Below are positions 42,597-53,561 of a stretch of DNA of 64,000 nucleotides, one piece after another. The position numbers and the translations under genes were made by a program. The notes below the pieces were generated by a model. That model saw nothing but the letters and a program-made list of their open reading frames with translations, made no database searches and was not told the origin of the DNA. Origin of the DNA: Flavobacterium aquaticum (GTDB lineage: Bacteria; Bacteroidota; Bacteroidia; Flavobacteriales; Flavobacteriaceae); NCBI RefSeq assembly GCF_003259835.1, contig NZ_QLMI01000007.1, positions 62,001-126,000 on the forward strand, in the 5' to 3' direction. Each line of letters starts with the position of its first letter. Position 1 is the first letter of the stretch.

Positions 42597-43841
42597 TTAT
42601 TCGATGAAATCTAAATCCTTATTGTGGGTTTCAGATATGGTTAAAGTAGAATAGATTCCTAATGCAAAAGCAAAAACACCTACAATAGCCGCAGCAGTTA
42701 TAACGCCATTATTCACTTTTAAACAGTCAAAAGCTAATAACATAACAGGAACTAATCCTCGAACCATATTAGGAATGGTGGTGGTTGCGGTACTTCTGAT
42801 GTTAGTTCCAAATTGTTCTGCTCCAACTGTAACAAACATAGCCCAATAGCCAGTTCCTAAACCTAACCAAGCACAATAGAAGTAATACATGTTTTCGGTT
42901 TTAGTACCTCCATAAAGCATTAAAACCACACCAATAATGGTAAATAACATCATGTAAACAATGGCTTTTTTTCGAGAATGTAACCAATGCGAAATAAATC
43001 CACTTGCAAAATCTCCAATAGAAATCCCAACATACGCCCACATAATAGCTTTTCCAGGTTGAATATTTTCAATTCCCATAACTACAGCAAATTGATTCGC
43101 CATCACCGCTAAAATTCCGATACAAAACCATGTTGGTAATCCAATGGCAATACATTTCATGTATTTTACAAAACGATTCCAATTGGTAAAAAACGAAAAG
43201 AAATTCCCTTTTTTGACACTACTATCGTGTTTGATATCGTTGTAAATACCTGATTCCGCTACACTAATTCGCAACACTAAAAGCATTAATCCTAAAGCAC
43301 CACCAATATAATAGGCAATAGTCCAATCGCCTGCTAATTCTACTGTTAACTGAGCTACTACAGCTCCAAGAAGTCCAAAACCTGCAACAATTGAAGTTCC
43401 GATAGCGCGCAATTGCTTAGGTAACGATTCAGAAACTAACGTAATTCCAGCTCCTAATTCTCCAGCTAAACCAATTCCGGCAATGAATCGCAACCAAGCA
43501 TATAACATAGTTTTATCTTCTACAGGAAAATGTGGTAAAAATCCGCAAGCAATATTAGCTAAAGAATACACTAATATAGAACCGAACAAAACCGAAAGTC
43601 TTCCTTTTTTATCTCCTAAAACACCCCAAAGAATTCCGCCAAGAAGCAATCCTACCATTTGATAATTTAGAATAAGAGTTCCAGCGGTATCTACGTCTAA
43701 ATTCAAATCTTTTAAACTAGGAACACGAACAATTCCAAAAAGAAGTAAATCATAAATATCTACAAAGTAACCTAGAGCGGCTACAATCACAGGAAATGAG
43801 AGAAGGTGTTTTAGTTTTTCTTTCAGCGTAAAATCAGACAT
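42597..43841 (-). CDS. Major facilitator superfamily transporter
   Basis: An inner-membrane transporter of 414 residues with 12 predicted helices. The loop between helices 2 and 3, GDKKGRLSVLFGS, is the MFS motif A. AGIGLAGELGAGITLVSESL is like the second signature of the sugar/organic-acid:H+ symporters (AAHS and SP families). The substrate is probably an organic acid or sugar, taken up with protons, but cannot be fixed. It appears to be a single gene, although the DUF4199 gene lies 39 bases downstream. Confidence 0.82.
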   Translation of the reverse strand: MSDFTLKEKLKHLLSFPVIVAALGYFVDIYDLLLFGIVRVPSLKDLNLDVDTAGTLILNYQMVGLLLGGILWGVLGDKKGRLSVLFGSILVYSLANIACGFLPHFPVEDKTMLYAWLRFIAGIGLAGELGAGITLVSESLPKQLRAIGTSIVAGFGLLGAVVAQLTVELAGDWTIAYYIGGALGLMLLVLRISVAESGIYNDIKHDSSVKKGNFFSFFTNWNRFVKYMKCIAIGLPTWFCIGILAVMANQFAVVMGIENIQPGKAIMWAYVGISIGDFASGFISHWLHSRKKAIVYMMLFTIIGVVLMLYGGTKTENMYYFYCAWLGLGTGYWAMFVTVGAEQFGTNIRSTATTTIPNMVRGLVPVMLLAFDCLKVNNGVITAAAIVGVFAFALGIYSTLTISETHNKDLDFIE

Positions 43842-43989
43842 GGTTAGTTTTATTGGTTGGTTAATTCTGTAAAAATATAAATAAAAGCACTAAAACAATT
43901 TTGCATGAATACTATTTTTTAACAAAAATCTTTAACAAAATTTGTTGGTTTTGTGTTGGTTTTCAGGGATTCAATTCACTTCAAATCAT

Positions 43990-43997
43990 TAAATTTG
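43990..43997 (+). promoter_or_regulatory. -7 promoter element of the M28 peptidase gene
   Basis: TAAATTTG, 14 bases before the ATG at 44012. The upstream reading frame extension would cover it, so the shorter start is favoured. Confidence 0.45.
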
Positions 43998-44011
43998 AAA
44001 TAAAAAAAGTT

Positions 44012-45367
44012 ATGAAAAAATTGTACATTTTTGTTCTGGTGATTTTTAGTCAGTGTATCTTTTCACAAACAGATGCAAGGATTTACGAAATCATCGAATC
44101 CGTTTCCACTAAGCGAATTGAAAGTGATATTCGAAAGTTGGCTAGTTTTGGTACCCGAAATACTTTCAGTGATACGATTTCAAATAAAAGAGGAATTGGA
44201 GCCGCTCGTCGTTGGATAAAATCTGAATTTGAGAAAGTATCTAAAGATTGTTCTAATTGTTTAGAAGTGTTTTATCAAAAAGATTTTGTGACAACTAATG
44301 ACGGCGAACGTGTTCCAAAAGATACATGGATTGTAAATGTAGTAGCCGTTCAAAAAGGCACCAAAAACAGCAATCGTTATGTAATTATGACGGGCGATAT
44401 TGATAGTAGAAATTCAGATCCTATTGATTTTATTAAAGATGCTCCAGGAGCTAATGACAATGCAACAGGAATGGCAGGAACCATTGAAGCAGCCAGAGTT
44501 TTATCTAAATATAAATTTGATTACAATATCGTTTATTTAGGATTGTCAGGCGAGGAGCAAGGCTTGTTTGGAGGAAAAGGTTTTGCTGAATATGCTAAAA
44601 AACAGGGTTGGGACATCATTGGAGTTTTAAATAACGACATGATAGGAAATATTGAAGGTGTTGACGGCGTAATTGATAATCGCACTTTCCGAATTTTCTC
44701 TGAACCAACCCCAATTACAGAAACAGAAAGAGATCGAAATAATCGCCGTTTTTATGGAGGTGAAGTAGATGGAAATTCAAGACAATTGGCGAGATATATT
44801 CACAAACTAACCACAACGTATATGCCTGAGATGAATCCAATGTTAGTTTATCGTTTGGATAGATTTGGACGTGGTGGTCATCACCGACCTTTCAACGATT
44901 TAGGTTTTGCAGGTGTTCGAATTATGGAAGCTCATGAAAATTACAATCGCCAACATCAAGATTTAAGAGTAGAAAATGGAATTAAGTATGGAGATGTTAT
45001 TGAAGATGTAAATTTTGAATATGCAAATAAGTTAACGGCTGTAAATGCAATTACCCTAGCAAGTTTAGCTTGGGCAACTCCTGAACCTAAAAATGTGAGA
45101 ATTGGTGGAATTGTTGAGCCTAATACCAAATTACGTTGGGAAAAATCAAGTGATGAAAATATTGTTGGATATAAAATTTATTGGCGATTAACTACTTCAC
45201 CTCAGTGGGAATTCAGTCGTTTTGTAGGCGATGTTGATAATTTTGAATTGAAAGGAATTGTGATTGATAATTATTATTTTGGAGTGGCTTCTGTTTCAAA
45301 ATCGGGGCATGAAAGTGTGGTTGTTTTTCCAAATGATATTATCCGAACTACTTTTAAGAGAAAATAA
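44012..45367 (+). CDS. Secreted M28-family metallopeptidase with C-terminal FN3-like domain
   Basis: An exported aminopeptidase-like protein of 451 residues; the signal peptide is MKKLYIFVLVIFSQCIFSQ. Catalytic residues: GANDNATGMAG (metal-bridging Asp), LGLSGEEQGLFGG (general-base Glu), NNDMIGN (Asp) and GRGGHHRPFND (His). The first metal-binding His of M28 enzymes (usual Gly-His-x-Asp-Ser) is replaced by Asp in MTGDIDSRNSD. The last 85 residues (LRWEKSSDENIVGYKIYWR) are a fibronectin type III-like module. It probably degrades peptides outside the cell. The start at 44012 is chosen for its signal peptide; 37 extra codons upstream contain the promoter. Confidence 0.85.
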   Translation: MKKLYIFVLVIFSQCIFSQTDARIYEIIESVSTKRIESDIRKLASFGTRNTFSDTISNKRGIGAARRWIKSEFEKVSKDCSNCLEVFYQKDFVTTNDGERVPKDTWIVNVVAVQKGTKNSNRYVIMTGDIDSRNSDPIDFIKDAPGANDNATGMAGTIEAARVLSKYKFDYNIVYLGLSGEEQGLFGGKGFAEYAKKQGWDIIGVLNNDMIGNIEGVDGVIDNRTFRIFSEPTPITETERDRNNRRFYGGEVDGNSRQLARYIHKLTTTYMPEMNPMLVYRLDRFGRGGHHRPFNDLGFAGVRIMEAHENYNRQHQDLRVENGIKYGDVIEDVNFEYANKLTAVNAITLASLAWATPEPKNVRIGGIVEPNTKLRWEKSSDENIVGYKIYWRLTTSPQWEFSRFVGDVDNFELKGIVIDNYYFGVASVSKSGHESVVVFPNDIIRTTFKRK

Positions 45368-45375
45368 TTAGTAAA

Positions 45376-45411
45376 AAGAAACACCGATTCAAAATTGAAC
45401 CGATGTTTCCC
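45376..45411 (-). terminator. Probable terminator of clpB
   Basis: The minus strand reads GAAACATCGGTTCAA, a 2-base loop, and TTGAATCGGTGTTTC with two G-U pairs, followed by TTTTTAC. It is 65 bases past the clpB stop codon. Confidence 0.6.
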
Positions 45412-45474
45412 AAACTAAAACAAACTTAACCCATTATGAACCCATGGATTGTGGGTATATTTTATGAATTGGAT

Positions 45475-48078
45475 TTAGTTTACCAACTCACTTTGATTTC
45501 TAAATACTAATTGACCATCAAAACTATCTAACAGAATGATACTATCAGTAGTCACTTTTCCAGCTAATATTTCTTTCGAAAGTTGGTTTAATACTTCGCG
45601 TTGGATTACTCGTTTTACTGGTCGCGCTCCAAATTGAGGATCGTAACCTTTTTCTGCCAAATATGCTACCGCTTCTGGAGTTGCATCCATTGTAATGTGT
45701 TGCTGTGCTAACATTTTAATCACACTCTTCAATTGTAATCCTACAATCTCTTTAATGTTTTTATCGGTTAACGGTGTAAACATTACGATTTCATCGATAC
45801 GGTTTATGAACTCAGGTCTAACGGTTTGTTTTAATAAGCCTAGAACTTCTGTTTTTGCTGCTTCAGTTGCTGCTTCAATTCCACCTTTTAAATTTTCGAA
45901 TTTCTCTTGAATGATATGGCTTCCCATATTCGAAGTCATGATGATAATGGTGTTTTTAAAATCTGCCACACGACCTTTGTTATCCGTCAATCTTCCTTCG
46001 TCTAAAACTTGTAATAAAATATTAAACGTATCTGGATGTGCTTTTTCAATTTCGTCTAGCAATACTACAGAATACGGTTTTCTTCTTACAGCTTCAGTCA
46101 ATTGTCCGCCTTCGTCATACCCTACATATCCTGGAGGCGCACCAACTAATCGGCTCACCGCATGACGTTCTTGATATTCACTCATATCAATTCTGGTCAT
46201 TGCATTTTCATCATCGAATAGATACTCGGCTAATGCTTTTGCTAATTCGGTTTTACCAACACCGGTTGTTCCTAAGAATAAGAACGAACCAATTGGTTTT
46301 TTAGCATCTTGTAAACCAGCGCGACTTCTTCTAACGGCATCACTTATCGCTTCAATCGCTTCTTCTTGCCCAACTACTCTGCGATGTAATTCATCTTCTA
46401 ATTTAAGTAGTTTTTCTCTTTCACTTTGAAGCATTTTGGTAACTGGAATTCCAGTCCATTTGGCTACCACTTCTGCGATATCGTCGTGGGTTACTTCTTC
46501 TTTGATTAAAGAAGTCCCAGCTTGATTTTCTGCTAATTGTGTTTGTAAAGCATCTAATCGTTCTTGTGCTTCTTTTATTTTTCCGTAACGGATTTCAGCT
46601 ACTTTTCCGTAATCGCCATTTCTTTCGGCTTGTTCGGCTTCTAATTTGAAATCTTCAATTTCTAATTTTACCGCTTGAATGTTATCTACAACGTCTTTTT
46701 CAGATTTCCATTTGGTGAAAATTTCGTTGCGCTCTTCTTTTAAATTCGCTAAATCTAAACCAAGAACTTTTAACTTAGTTTCATCATTCTCACGTTTAAT
46801 CGCTTCAATTTCGATTTCCAATTGCATGATTTTTCTATCCAAAACATCTAATTCTTCTGGTTTTGAATTGATTTCCATTCGCAATTTTGAAGCCGCTTCA
46901 TCCATTAAGTCTATCGCTTTATCTGGTAGAAAACGATTCGTAATGTAACGTTGCGAAAGTTCAACCGCAGCTATAATGGCGTCGTCTTTGATACGCACTT
47001 TGTGATGTGTTTCATATTTTTCTTTGATACCACGTAAAATCGAAATCGCACTTTCAGTATCAGGTTCGTCGATATTTACTTTTTGAAAACGTCTTTCTAA
47101 CGCTTTGTCTTTTTCGAAATATTTTTGATATTCATCCAAAGTCGTTGCTCCAATCGCACGTAATTCACCACGAGCTAAAGCGGGTTTTAAGATATTGGCC
47201 GCATCCATAGCACCTTCGCCACCGCCAGCTCCAACCAAGGTATGAATTTCGTCAATGAAAAGTACGATATCACCTTCGGCAGAAGTCACTTCTTTAACTA
47301 CGGCTTTTAATCGTTCTTCAAATTCTCCTTTGTATTTCGCACCAGCAATTAGCGCTCCCATATCAAGCGAATAAACAATTTTATCTTTCAGATTTTCTGG
47401 AACGTCTCCATCTACAATTCGGTGAGCCAAACCTTCGGCAATAGCTGTTTTACCAACACCTGGTTCTCCAATTAACATCGGATTGTTTTTGGTTCTACGA
47501 GTTAGGATTTGTAACACTCTACGAATTTCTTCATCGCGACCGATTACTGGATCTAATTTGCCATTTCTTGCTAAATCATTTAAGTTTTTAGCGTATTTGT
47601 TTAGCGAATTATAAGTTTCTTCAGCCGATGCTGAGGTTACTCGTTCCCCTTTTCTAATTTCGGCAATTGCTGCTTCTAAACCTTTTTCGGTAACGCTTTG
47701 GTCTTTTAGAATTTGGGAAACTTTACTTTTCGATTTGAAAATAGCCAATATCAAATGCTCGATAGAAACGTATTCATCGTTCATTTTTTTTGCAATGATT
47801 TCGGCTTCGGTAAGTGTTGAAGAAGCACTTCTTGAAAACATTAAATCGCTACCTGAAACTTTTGGAAAACTCTGAATCGTACTGTCTAATACTTTTTTGA
47901 AAAGCTCTACGTTAACATTCAATTTTTTCAAAATGAAAGGTGTAACGTTTTCGTCTACTTCTAAAATTCCTTTGAATATATGTTCGTTTTCAAGCTGTTG
48001 ATGCCCAAAACTTTGTGCAATTTGCTGTGCTTGTTGCAAAGCTTCTTGCGATTTGATTGTAAATTTGTTGATATTCAT
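45475..48078 (-). CDS. clpB: ATP-dependent chaperone ClpB
   Basis: A hexameric disaggregase of 867 residues that rescues aggregated proteins together with DnaK. The N-terminal repeat domain (about 1-145, [20 protein letters not shown]) precedes the first AAA+ module with [13 protein letters not shown], the long coiled coil (about 405-525), the second AAA+ module with [18 protein letters not shown], and the C-terminal domain. The pore motif [11 protein letters not shown] is seen in the first module. The length and motifs are normal. The upstream 255 bases carry direct repeats of ATGCCAAAATG and a 22-base tandem repeat, which may regulate the gene. Confidence 0.95.
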   Translation of the reverse strand: MNINKFTIKSQEALQQAQQIAQSFGHQQLENEHIFKGILEVDENVTPFILKKLNVNVELFKKVLDSTIQSFPKVSGSDLMFSRSASSTLTEAEIIAKKMNDEYVSIEHLILAIFKSKSKVSQILKDQSVTEKGLEAAIAEIRKGERVTSASAEETYNSLNKYAKNLNDLARNGKLDPVIGRDEEIRRVLQILTRRTKNNPMLIGEPGVGKTAIAEGLAHRIVDGDVPENLKDKIVYSLDMGALIAGAKYKGEFEERLKAVVKEVTSAEGDIVLFIDEIHTLVGAGGGEGAMDAANILKPALARGELRAIGATTLDEYQKYFEKDKALERRFQKVNIDEPDTESAISILRGIKEKYETHHKVRIKDDAIIAAVELSQRYITNRFLPDKAIDLMDEAASKLRMEINSKPEELDVLDRKIMQLEIEIEAIKRENDETKLKVLGLDLANLKEERNEIFTKWKSEKDVVDNIQAVKLEIEDFKLEAEQAERNGDYGKVAEIRYGKIKEAQERLDALQTQLAENQAGTSLIKEEVTHDDIAEVVAKWTGIPVTKMLQSEREKLLKLEDELHRRVVGQEEAIEAISDAVRRSRAGLQDAKKPIGSFLFLGTTGVGKTELAKALAEYLFDDENAMTRIDMSEYQERHAVSRLVGAPPGYVGYDEGGQLTEAVRRKPYSVVLLDEIEKAHPDTFNILLQVLDEGRLTDNKGRVADFKNTIIIMTSNMGSHIIQEKFENLKGGIEAATEAAKTEVLGLLKQTVRPEFINRIDEIVMFTPLTDKNIKEIVGLQLKSVIKMLAQQHITMDATPEAVAYLAEKGYDPQFGARPVKRVIQREVLNQLSKEILAGKVTTDSIILLDSFDGQLVFRNQSELVN

Positions 48079-48148
48079 ATTCTTAATTAATCCTTTTTAG
48101 TGAGTTGTTTGATAGGGATTATTCAATATATGTTCCAATCTTAAATAG

Positions 48149-48200
48149 ATGCCAAAATGTCTTTATTTTAGCATTTTTGTTAAATTTTAATGCCAAAATG
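48149..48200. promoter_or_regulatory. Direct repeats ATGCCAAAATG upstream of clpB
   Basis: ATGCCAAAATG occurs at 48149-48159 and 48190-48200, 41 bases apart (about four helical turns), 71 and 112 bases before the clpB start. A related inverted half (GCATTTTTG) lies between them. It may be an operator for heat-shock control; no known regulator motif is recognised. Confidence 0.4.
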
Positions 48201-48218
48201 ACGTTTTTTTTGGGTTTA

Positions 48219-48296
48219 AAAAGACATATAAAGGTGCAAAAAAAGACATATAAAGGTACAAAAAAAGACATATAAAGGTACAAAAAAAGACAGTAT
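48219..48296. repeat. 22-base tandem repeat upstream of clpB
   Basis: AAAAAGACATATAAAGGTAC-type units begin every 22 bases: GACATATA is at 48223, 48245 and 48267, and a partial unit at 48289. On the minus strand each unit contains TACCTTTA (one base from the -7 consensus) and TTTTTTTG. The last partial unit merges into the terminator of the next gene. Confidence 0.8.
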
Positions 48297-48312
48297 CGTT
48301 ACATACTGTCTT
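48285..48312 (-). terminator. Terminator of the lipoprotein gene at 48334
   Basis: On the minus strand AAGACAGTAT and ATACTGTCTT pair perfectly around a 6-base loop, followed by TTTTTG. Confidence 0.8.
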
Positions 48313-48333
48313 CTGTTAATTAAGTTATAAAAT

Positions 48334-49515
48334 TTACCTTCTAAACTTATTATTGGTAATAATTCCTTTTAGTTTGACTTTTAAATCTTCGCCTGTATCA
48401 TAAACCATTTGTTCATTGCTTGGGAAAGGTACGGCTCTTCGGTCAAAATATTGATAATAGGTTTCTTCACAAGCGCGTTTGTCTCCATTGTAGTTTGCGT
48501 AGATGTAATCAAAAATAAATTCGCTCGTTACTGGGAAAGCATCAATTAATTGATTAGTTCTAAAATCAATATAATCTACTTTAGCCGTTACTTGACACGA
48601 TTTGAATTGCGTAAATTCGTAAATACTAACCGTGATAGTTTTCATGTTATCCACTTTAATTGGATTGCCCAAACTATCTTTTACTACATTTCCGTTGGCA
48701 TCTAAAAGTGTTTTAACACCATCTTTGATTTGTTTTTCTTTAACAAATTGCTTTTCACGAACTTGTTCTGGAGAAATATTAATCTGTCTGAAATTTACAA
48801 TCATCCCAAAGTCATAATTAATACCCTTTTGTTTGTTGTTATGATATACCGTCCATTTATCATTGATTCCATACGTGCTAAAATCCAATAAATCGTCTTG
48901 TAAACGAGCTGGAATCACCATATTGGTTTCGTTTTTTGTATACACATGAACAAAATCGGTTCCTTTAAATTGCGCTTCATCCATTAAAGCACGAACGTCT
49001 TTATAACCTGGATTCAATTTATCTAAATACGCTAAATCATCAAAAGCTTGTCTAAAATCCATCTTGTTTTTAGAAGCCAATAGTTTTTTAGCATTACCAT
49101 ATAAAAATCCCGAAAGATTATTTTTACTACTAATTAATTCATCAGAATAATCATCCATTGGGAAAATTGCATTTCTGCCTTCTTTCAACAATTGCAGCGG
49201 TAAAAGAGGTTTAATACGTTCTTGACGATTGTGTAATTGATTATAAAGATTAAATATTCTTTCGTAGTTAGCCGGATTATTTTCTTTGATTAACAAATTC
49301 AACGATTCTAAATCACGTTGCTTAGCTTTTGCAAAAGCTTCCTCTAATAAATATACATAATCTTGTTTACCTTTTGAGTTTTTGTTGGTTCTTAAAGCAT
49401 CAACTGCATTAATGATAGCGCCATCATAGTCACCATTACTTAACATAGATTGGGTTTGCTTTACACCGCATGAAAAGATAACTAGCGATAAAAATAATAG
49501 GGTAATTTTTTTCAT
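48334..49515 (-). CDS. Lipoprotein of unknown function
   Basis: A 393-residue exported lipoprotein: signal MKKITLLFLSLVIFSCG with lipobox IFSC. The first 180 residues are helical and repeat-like, probably a tetratricopeptide-like region (KQTQSMLSNGDYDGAIINAV, then LLKEGRNAIFP). The rest is beta-rich with YEFTQFKSCQVTAKVDYIDF and FPVTSEFIFDYIYANYNGDK. I recognise no named family. A -7 element TATCTTTG (49534-49541, minus) lies 18 bases before the ATG, and a terminator follows. It is probably transcribed alone and located at the outer or inner membrane. Confidence 0.72.
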   Translation of the reverse strand: MKKITLLFLSLVIFSCGVKQTQSMLSNGDYDGAIINAVDALRTNKNSKGKQDYVYLLEEAFAKAKQRDLESLNLLIKENNPANYERIFNLYNQLHNRQERIKPLLPLQLLKEGRNAIFPMDDYSDELISSKNNLSGFLYGNAKKLLASKNKMDFRQAFDDLAYLDKLNPGYKDVRALMDEAQFKGTDFVHVYTKNETNMVIPARLQDDLLDFSTYGINDKWTVYHNNKQKGINYDFGMIVNFRQINISPEQVREKQFVKEKQIKDGVKTLLDANGNVVKDSLGNPIKVDNMKTITVSIYEFTQFKSCQVTAKVDYIDFRTNQLIDAFPVTSEFIFDYIYANYNGDKRACEETYYQYFDRRAVPFPSNEQMVYDTGEDLKVKLKGIITNNKFRR

Positions 49516-49552
49516 AAAAATCAAATATTTTGTCAAAGATAAAATTTTTTTG

Positions 49553-49628
49553 GAGCTATTTCCTGCTGTACGTTCTATCTTTTTGTTTTTAAAGGAAAAA
49601 CAAAAAGGATGCCACTTCCATCAGGGCT
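49553..49628. repeat. Palindromic intergenic repeat (GAGCTATTTCCTGC...TCAGGGCT)
   Basis: The core CTTTTTGTTTTT (49579-49590) and AAAAACAAAAAG (49596-49607) make a perfect 12-bp hairpin with a 5-base loop. The flanks GAGCTATTTCCTGCTGTACG and GGATGCCACTTCCATCAGGG match what I remember of a repeat found between genes in many Flavobacterium genomes. Confidence 0.65.
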
Positions 49629-49635
49629 AAAAAAT

Positions 49636-49664
49636 AAAACTCCGAAAGACGATTTCGGAGTTTT
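49636..49664. terminator. Terminator after fumarylacetoacetase
   Basis: AAAACTCCGAAA and TTTCGGAGTTTT pair perfectly (12 bp, 5-base loop). It lies on the far side of the AT microsatellite. Confidence 0.8.
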
Positions 49665-49669
49665 AAATA

Positions 49670-50999
<1,330 letters not shown>

Positions 51000-51036
51000 A
51001 ATTGTATTGTTAGTTTGTTGTTGAAAAATTATGAAT

Positions 51037-51067
51037 CAAATATAAAATTATCTATCAATGTAACAAA
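51037..51067 (-). promoter_or_regulatory. Promoter of fumarylacetoacetase (TTTG-N19-TATATTTG)
   Basis: On the minus strand TTTG (51064-51067), a 19-base spacer and TATATTTG (51037-51044). It lies back to back with the glyA -7 element. Confidence 0.65.
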
Positions 51068-51076
51068 CCTTTTTCG

Positions 51077-51084
51077 TAATTTTG
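51077..51084 (+). promoter_or_regulatory. -7 promoter element of glyA
   Basis: TAATTTTG, 27 bases before the ATG at 51112. Its -33 region would overlap the fumarylacetoacetase promoter. Confidence 0.45.
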
Positions 51085-51111
51085 ACCTAATTTTAACGAA
51101 TATTTATTGCA

Positions 51112-52386
51112 ATGCAACGCGACGAACAAATTTTTGACCTAATTCTTGATGAACAAGACAGACAAATTCACGGAATTGAATTAATTGCTTCTGAAAACTT
51201 TGTTAGCGACCAAGTAATGGAAGCTGCAGGTTCATGTTTAACCAACAAATACGCTGAAGGATATCCTGGTAAAAGATATTACGGAGGATGTGAAGTAGTA
51301 GATATTGTAGAACAAATTGCAATTGACAGAGCAAAAGCTTTGTTTGGCGCTGAATACGTAAACGTACAACCACACTCGGGTTCTCAGGCGAATACAGCTG
51401 TTTTTGCAGCTTGTTTAAAACCAGGTGATACTATTTTAGGATTTGATTTATCTCATGGAGGTCACTTAACACATGGTTCTCCAGTTAACTTTTCAGGAAA
51501 ATTATACAATCCAGTGTTTTATGGAGTAGAAGAGGAAACAGGTGTTTTAAACTATGATAAAATCCAAGAAATTGCTTTAGCAAACAAACCAAAAATGATT
51601 ATTGCAGGAGCTTCGGCTTATTCTCGTGATATGGATTTTAAACGTTTCAGAGAGATTGCTGACAGCGTTGGTGCTTTGTTGTTAGCAGATATTTCACACC
51701 CAGCTGGGTTAATTGCTAAAGGTTTATTGAATGATCCAATTCCACATTGTCATATTGTAACTACAACTACTCACAAGACTTTACGTGGTCCAAGAGGTGG
51801 AATGATTATGATGGGGAAAGATTTCGAAAATCCTTGGGGATTAACTACTCCAAAAGGAGAAATCAGAATGATGTCTCATGTTTTAGATATGTCGGTTTTC
51901 CCAGGAAATCAAGGTGGACCTTTGATGCATATTATTGCAGCTAAAGCGGTGGCGTTTGGAGAATGTTTAACCGATGAGTTTTTCCGTTATGCGATGCAAG
52001 TGAAGAAAAATGCACAAGCAATGGCAGAAGCGTTTAATAAAAGAGGTTACAAATTAATTTCAGGTGGTACAGATAACCACATGATGTTAATCGATTTAAG
52101 AAACAAAGGAATTTCAGGTAAAGATGCTGAAAATGCATTAGTAAAAGCTGAAATTACAGTAAATAAAAACATGGTACCTTTTGATGATAAATCACCATTT
52201 GTTACTTCTGGTATTCGTGTGGGAACTCCAGCTATTACAACTCGTGGTTTAGTGGAAGAAGATATGGAAACGGTTGTTGCTTTAATAGATAAAGTATTAA
52301 TGAATCATACTGATGAAGCTGTTTTAGAACAAGTAGCGGAAGAAGTAAATGATTTAATGAGCGAAAGAGCAATGTTTGTTTTTTAA
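51112..52386 (+). CDS. glyA: Serine hydroxymethyltransferase
   Basis: A pyridoxal-phosphate enzyme of 424 residues that interconverts serine and glycine and supplies one-carbon units as methylene-tetrahydrofolate. [49 protein letters not shown] and [14 protein letters not shown] (Schiff-base Lys) are the standard motifs. Length and start are normal. A hairpin terminator follows. No regulatory leader is obvious. Confidence 0.97.
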   Translation: MQRDEQIFDLILDEQDRQIHGIELIASENFVSDQVMEAAGSCLTNKYAEGYPGKRYYGGCEVVDIVEQIAIDRAKALFGAEYVNVQPHSGSQANTAVFAACLKPGDTILGFDLSHGGHLTHGSPVNFSGKLYNPVFYGVEEETGVLNYDKIQEIALANKPKMIIAGASAYSRDMDFKRFREIADSVGALLLADISHPAGLIAKGLLNDPIPHCHIVTTTTHKTLRGPRGGMIMMGKDFENPWGLTTPKGEIRMMSHVLDMSVFPGNQGGPLMHIIAAKAVAFGECLTDEFFRYAMQVKKNAQAMAEAFNKRGYKLISGGTDNHMMLIDLRNKGISGKDAENALVKAEITVNKNMVPFDDKSPFVTSGIRVGTPAITTRGLVEEDMETVVALIDKVLMNHTDEAVLEQVAEEVNDLMSERAMFVF

Positions 52387-52405
52387 TTTCAAGCATTATC
52401 CAAAT

Positions 52406-52440
52406 AAAAAACTCCTGAGATAATCAGGAGTTTTTTATTT
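52406..52440. terminator. Terminator between glyA and the M28 peptidase gene
   Basis: AAAAAACTCCTGA and TCAGGAGTTTTTT pair perfectly around GATAA; works in both directions. Confidence 0.85.
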
Positions 52441-52455
52441 TTATGAAGTTCGGAT

Positions 52456-53475
52456 TTATTTTCCGTCTCTATCTACTTTTATTCTTTCAGGACGATTTGC
52501 TAATTCCCAAGCCAAACCAAAAGCTAATTGAGCACGTTTAGCTAACGCATCATATTCAATTTTGTCGGGAGTATCACTTGGTAAATGGTAATCTGCATGA
52601 ACTCCGTTAAAGAAGAAAATTGAAGGAATTCCTTTTTTAGCAAAGTTATAATGGTCAGAACGATAGTAAATTCTTTCAGGATCGTTTCTGTCGTTGTATT
52701 TATAATCAAAATCTAATTTGGTATATTTCGCATTTACTTCTTCATTGATCGTATGTAATTCACTACTTAATCTATCAGAACCAATTACGTAAACATAATT
52801 ATTGGTGTTTGGATGTAAAGTATCACGTCTTCCAATCATATCAATATTAATGTCAGCAACAGTATTTGCTAATGGATATAACGGATTTTCTGAATAATAT
52901 CTTGAACCATGTAATCCATGTTCTTCTCCAGTTACGTGTAAGAATAAGATAGAACGTTTTGGTCCATGCCCTTTTTTCTGAGCTTCTTTGAAGGCTTGAG
53001 CAATTTCTAATAAAGCAACAGTTCCAGAACCGTCATCGTCTGCACCGTTGTAAATTTCACCATTTTTCATTCCAACGTGATCGTAATGTGCCGAAATCAC
53101 AATAATTTCTTCAGGTTTTTCCGAACCTTTTATGAAAGCCCAAATGTTTTCAGAATCATTTAATTTTGGAGCAAATCCTCTTTTCATAAATTCAGAAGGT
53201 ACTTTTTGATACCAATCGGAAGCGGCTTCTGGGTAAGAAATCCCCATTTTTTTATACTCTTCAATTAAGTATTTTCCAGCTTTCTTTTGTCCTTCTTCTC
53301 CGGTGTTTCTACCTTGCATTTCATCACCAGCAACAATATACAAGTGTTTACTTAACTCGGGAGCCGTAATTGTGTTAATGTAAGTGCCAAGATCTGCTTT
53401 TGTAGCGACCTTTGTTGACGAACAACTCATCAAAATCAAAGATAAAACAGCACCTGAAAACAATATTTTCTTCAT
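52456..53475 (-). CDS. M28-family metallopeptidase, lipoprotein
   Basis: A 339-residue exported zinc aminopeptidase. Lipobox LMSC at about residues 15-18 (MKKILFSGAVLSLILMSCSS). Zinc ligands: ISAHYDHVGM (His, with the canonical motif), YNGADDDGSGTVALL (Asp), VTGEEHGLHGS (Glu), INIDMIGR (Asp) and YRSDHYNFAKKGIPS (His), so all are present, unlike in the M28 protein at 44012. It probably trims peptides in the periplasm or at the surface. It has a strong promoter (TTG-N19-TATATTTG) and is a single gene. Confidence 0.88.
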   Translation of the reverse strand: MKKILFSGAVLSLILMSCSSTKVATKADLGTYINTITAPELSKHLYIVAGDEMQGRNTGEEGQKKAGKYLIEEYKKMGISYPEAASDWYQKVPSEFMKRGFAPKLNDSENIWAFIKGSEKPEEIIVISAHYDHVGMKNGEIYNGADDDGSGTVALLEIAQAFKEAQKKGHGPKRSILFLHVTGEEHGLHGSRYYSENPLYPLANTVADINIDMIGRRDTLHPNTNNYVYVIGSDRLSSELHTINEEVNAKYTKLDFDYKYNDRNDPERIYYRSDHYNFAKKGIPSIFFFNGVHADYHLPSDTPDKIEYDALAKRAQLAFGLAWELANRPERIKVDRDGK

Positions 53476-53505
53476 AGTTTTTGTTTGGTTTTTTAAGTAT
53501 TAAAA

Positions 53506-53535
53506 CAAATATAAAGAGTTAGTAGCTAAAGTCAA
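53506..53535 (-). promoter_or_regulatory. Promoter of the M28 lipoprotein gene (TTG-N19-TATATTTG)
   Basis: On the minus strand TTG (53533-53535), a 19-base spacer and TATATTTG (53506-53513), ending 30 bases before the ATG. Confidence 0.65.
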
Positions 53536-53561
53536 TTTTTTATTACGGTCATTTCAATATT

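Noticed and set aside
48219-48296. Possible CRISPR array
   Set aside because: The units are contiguous 22-base tandem repeats with no spacers, and no cas gene is present.
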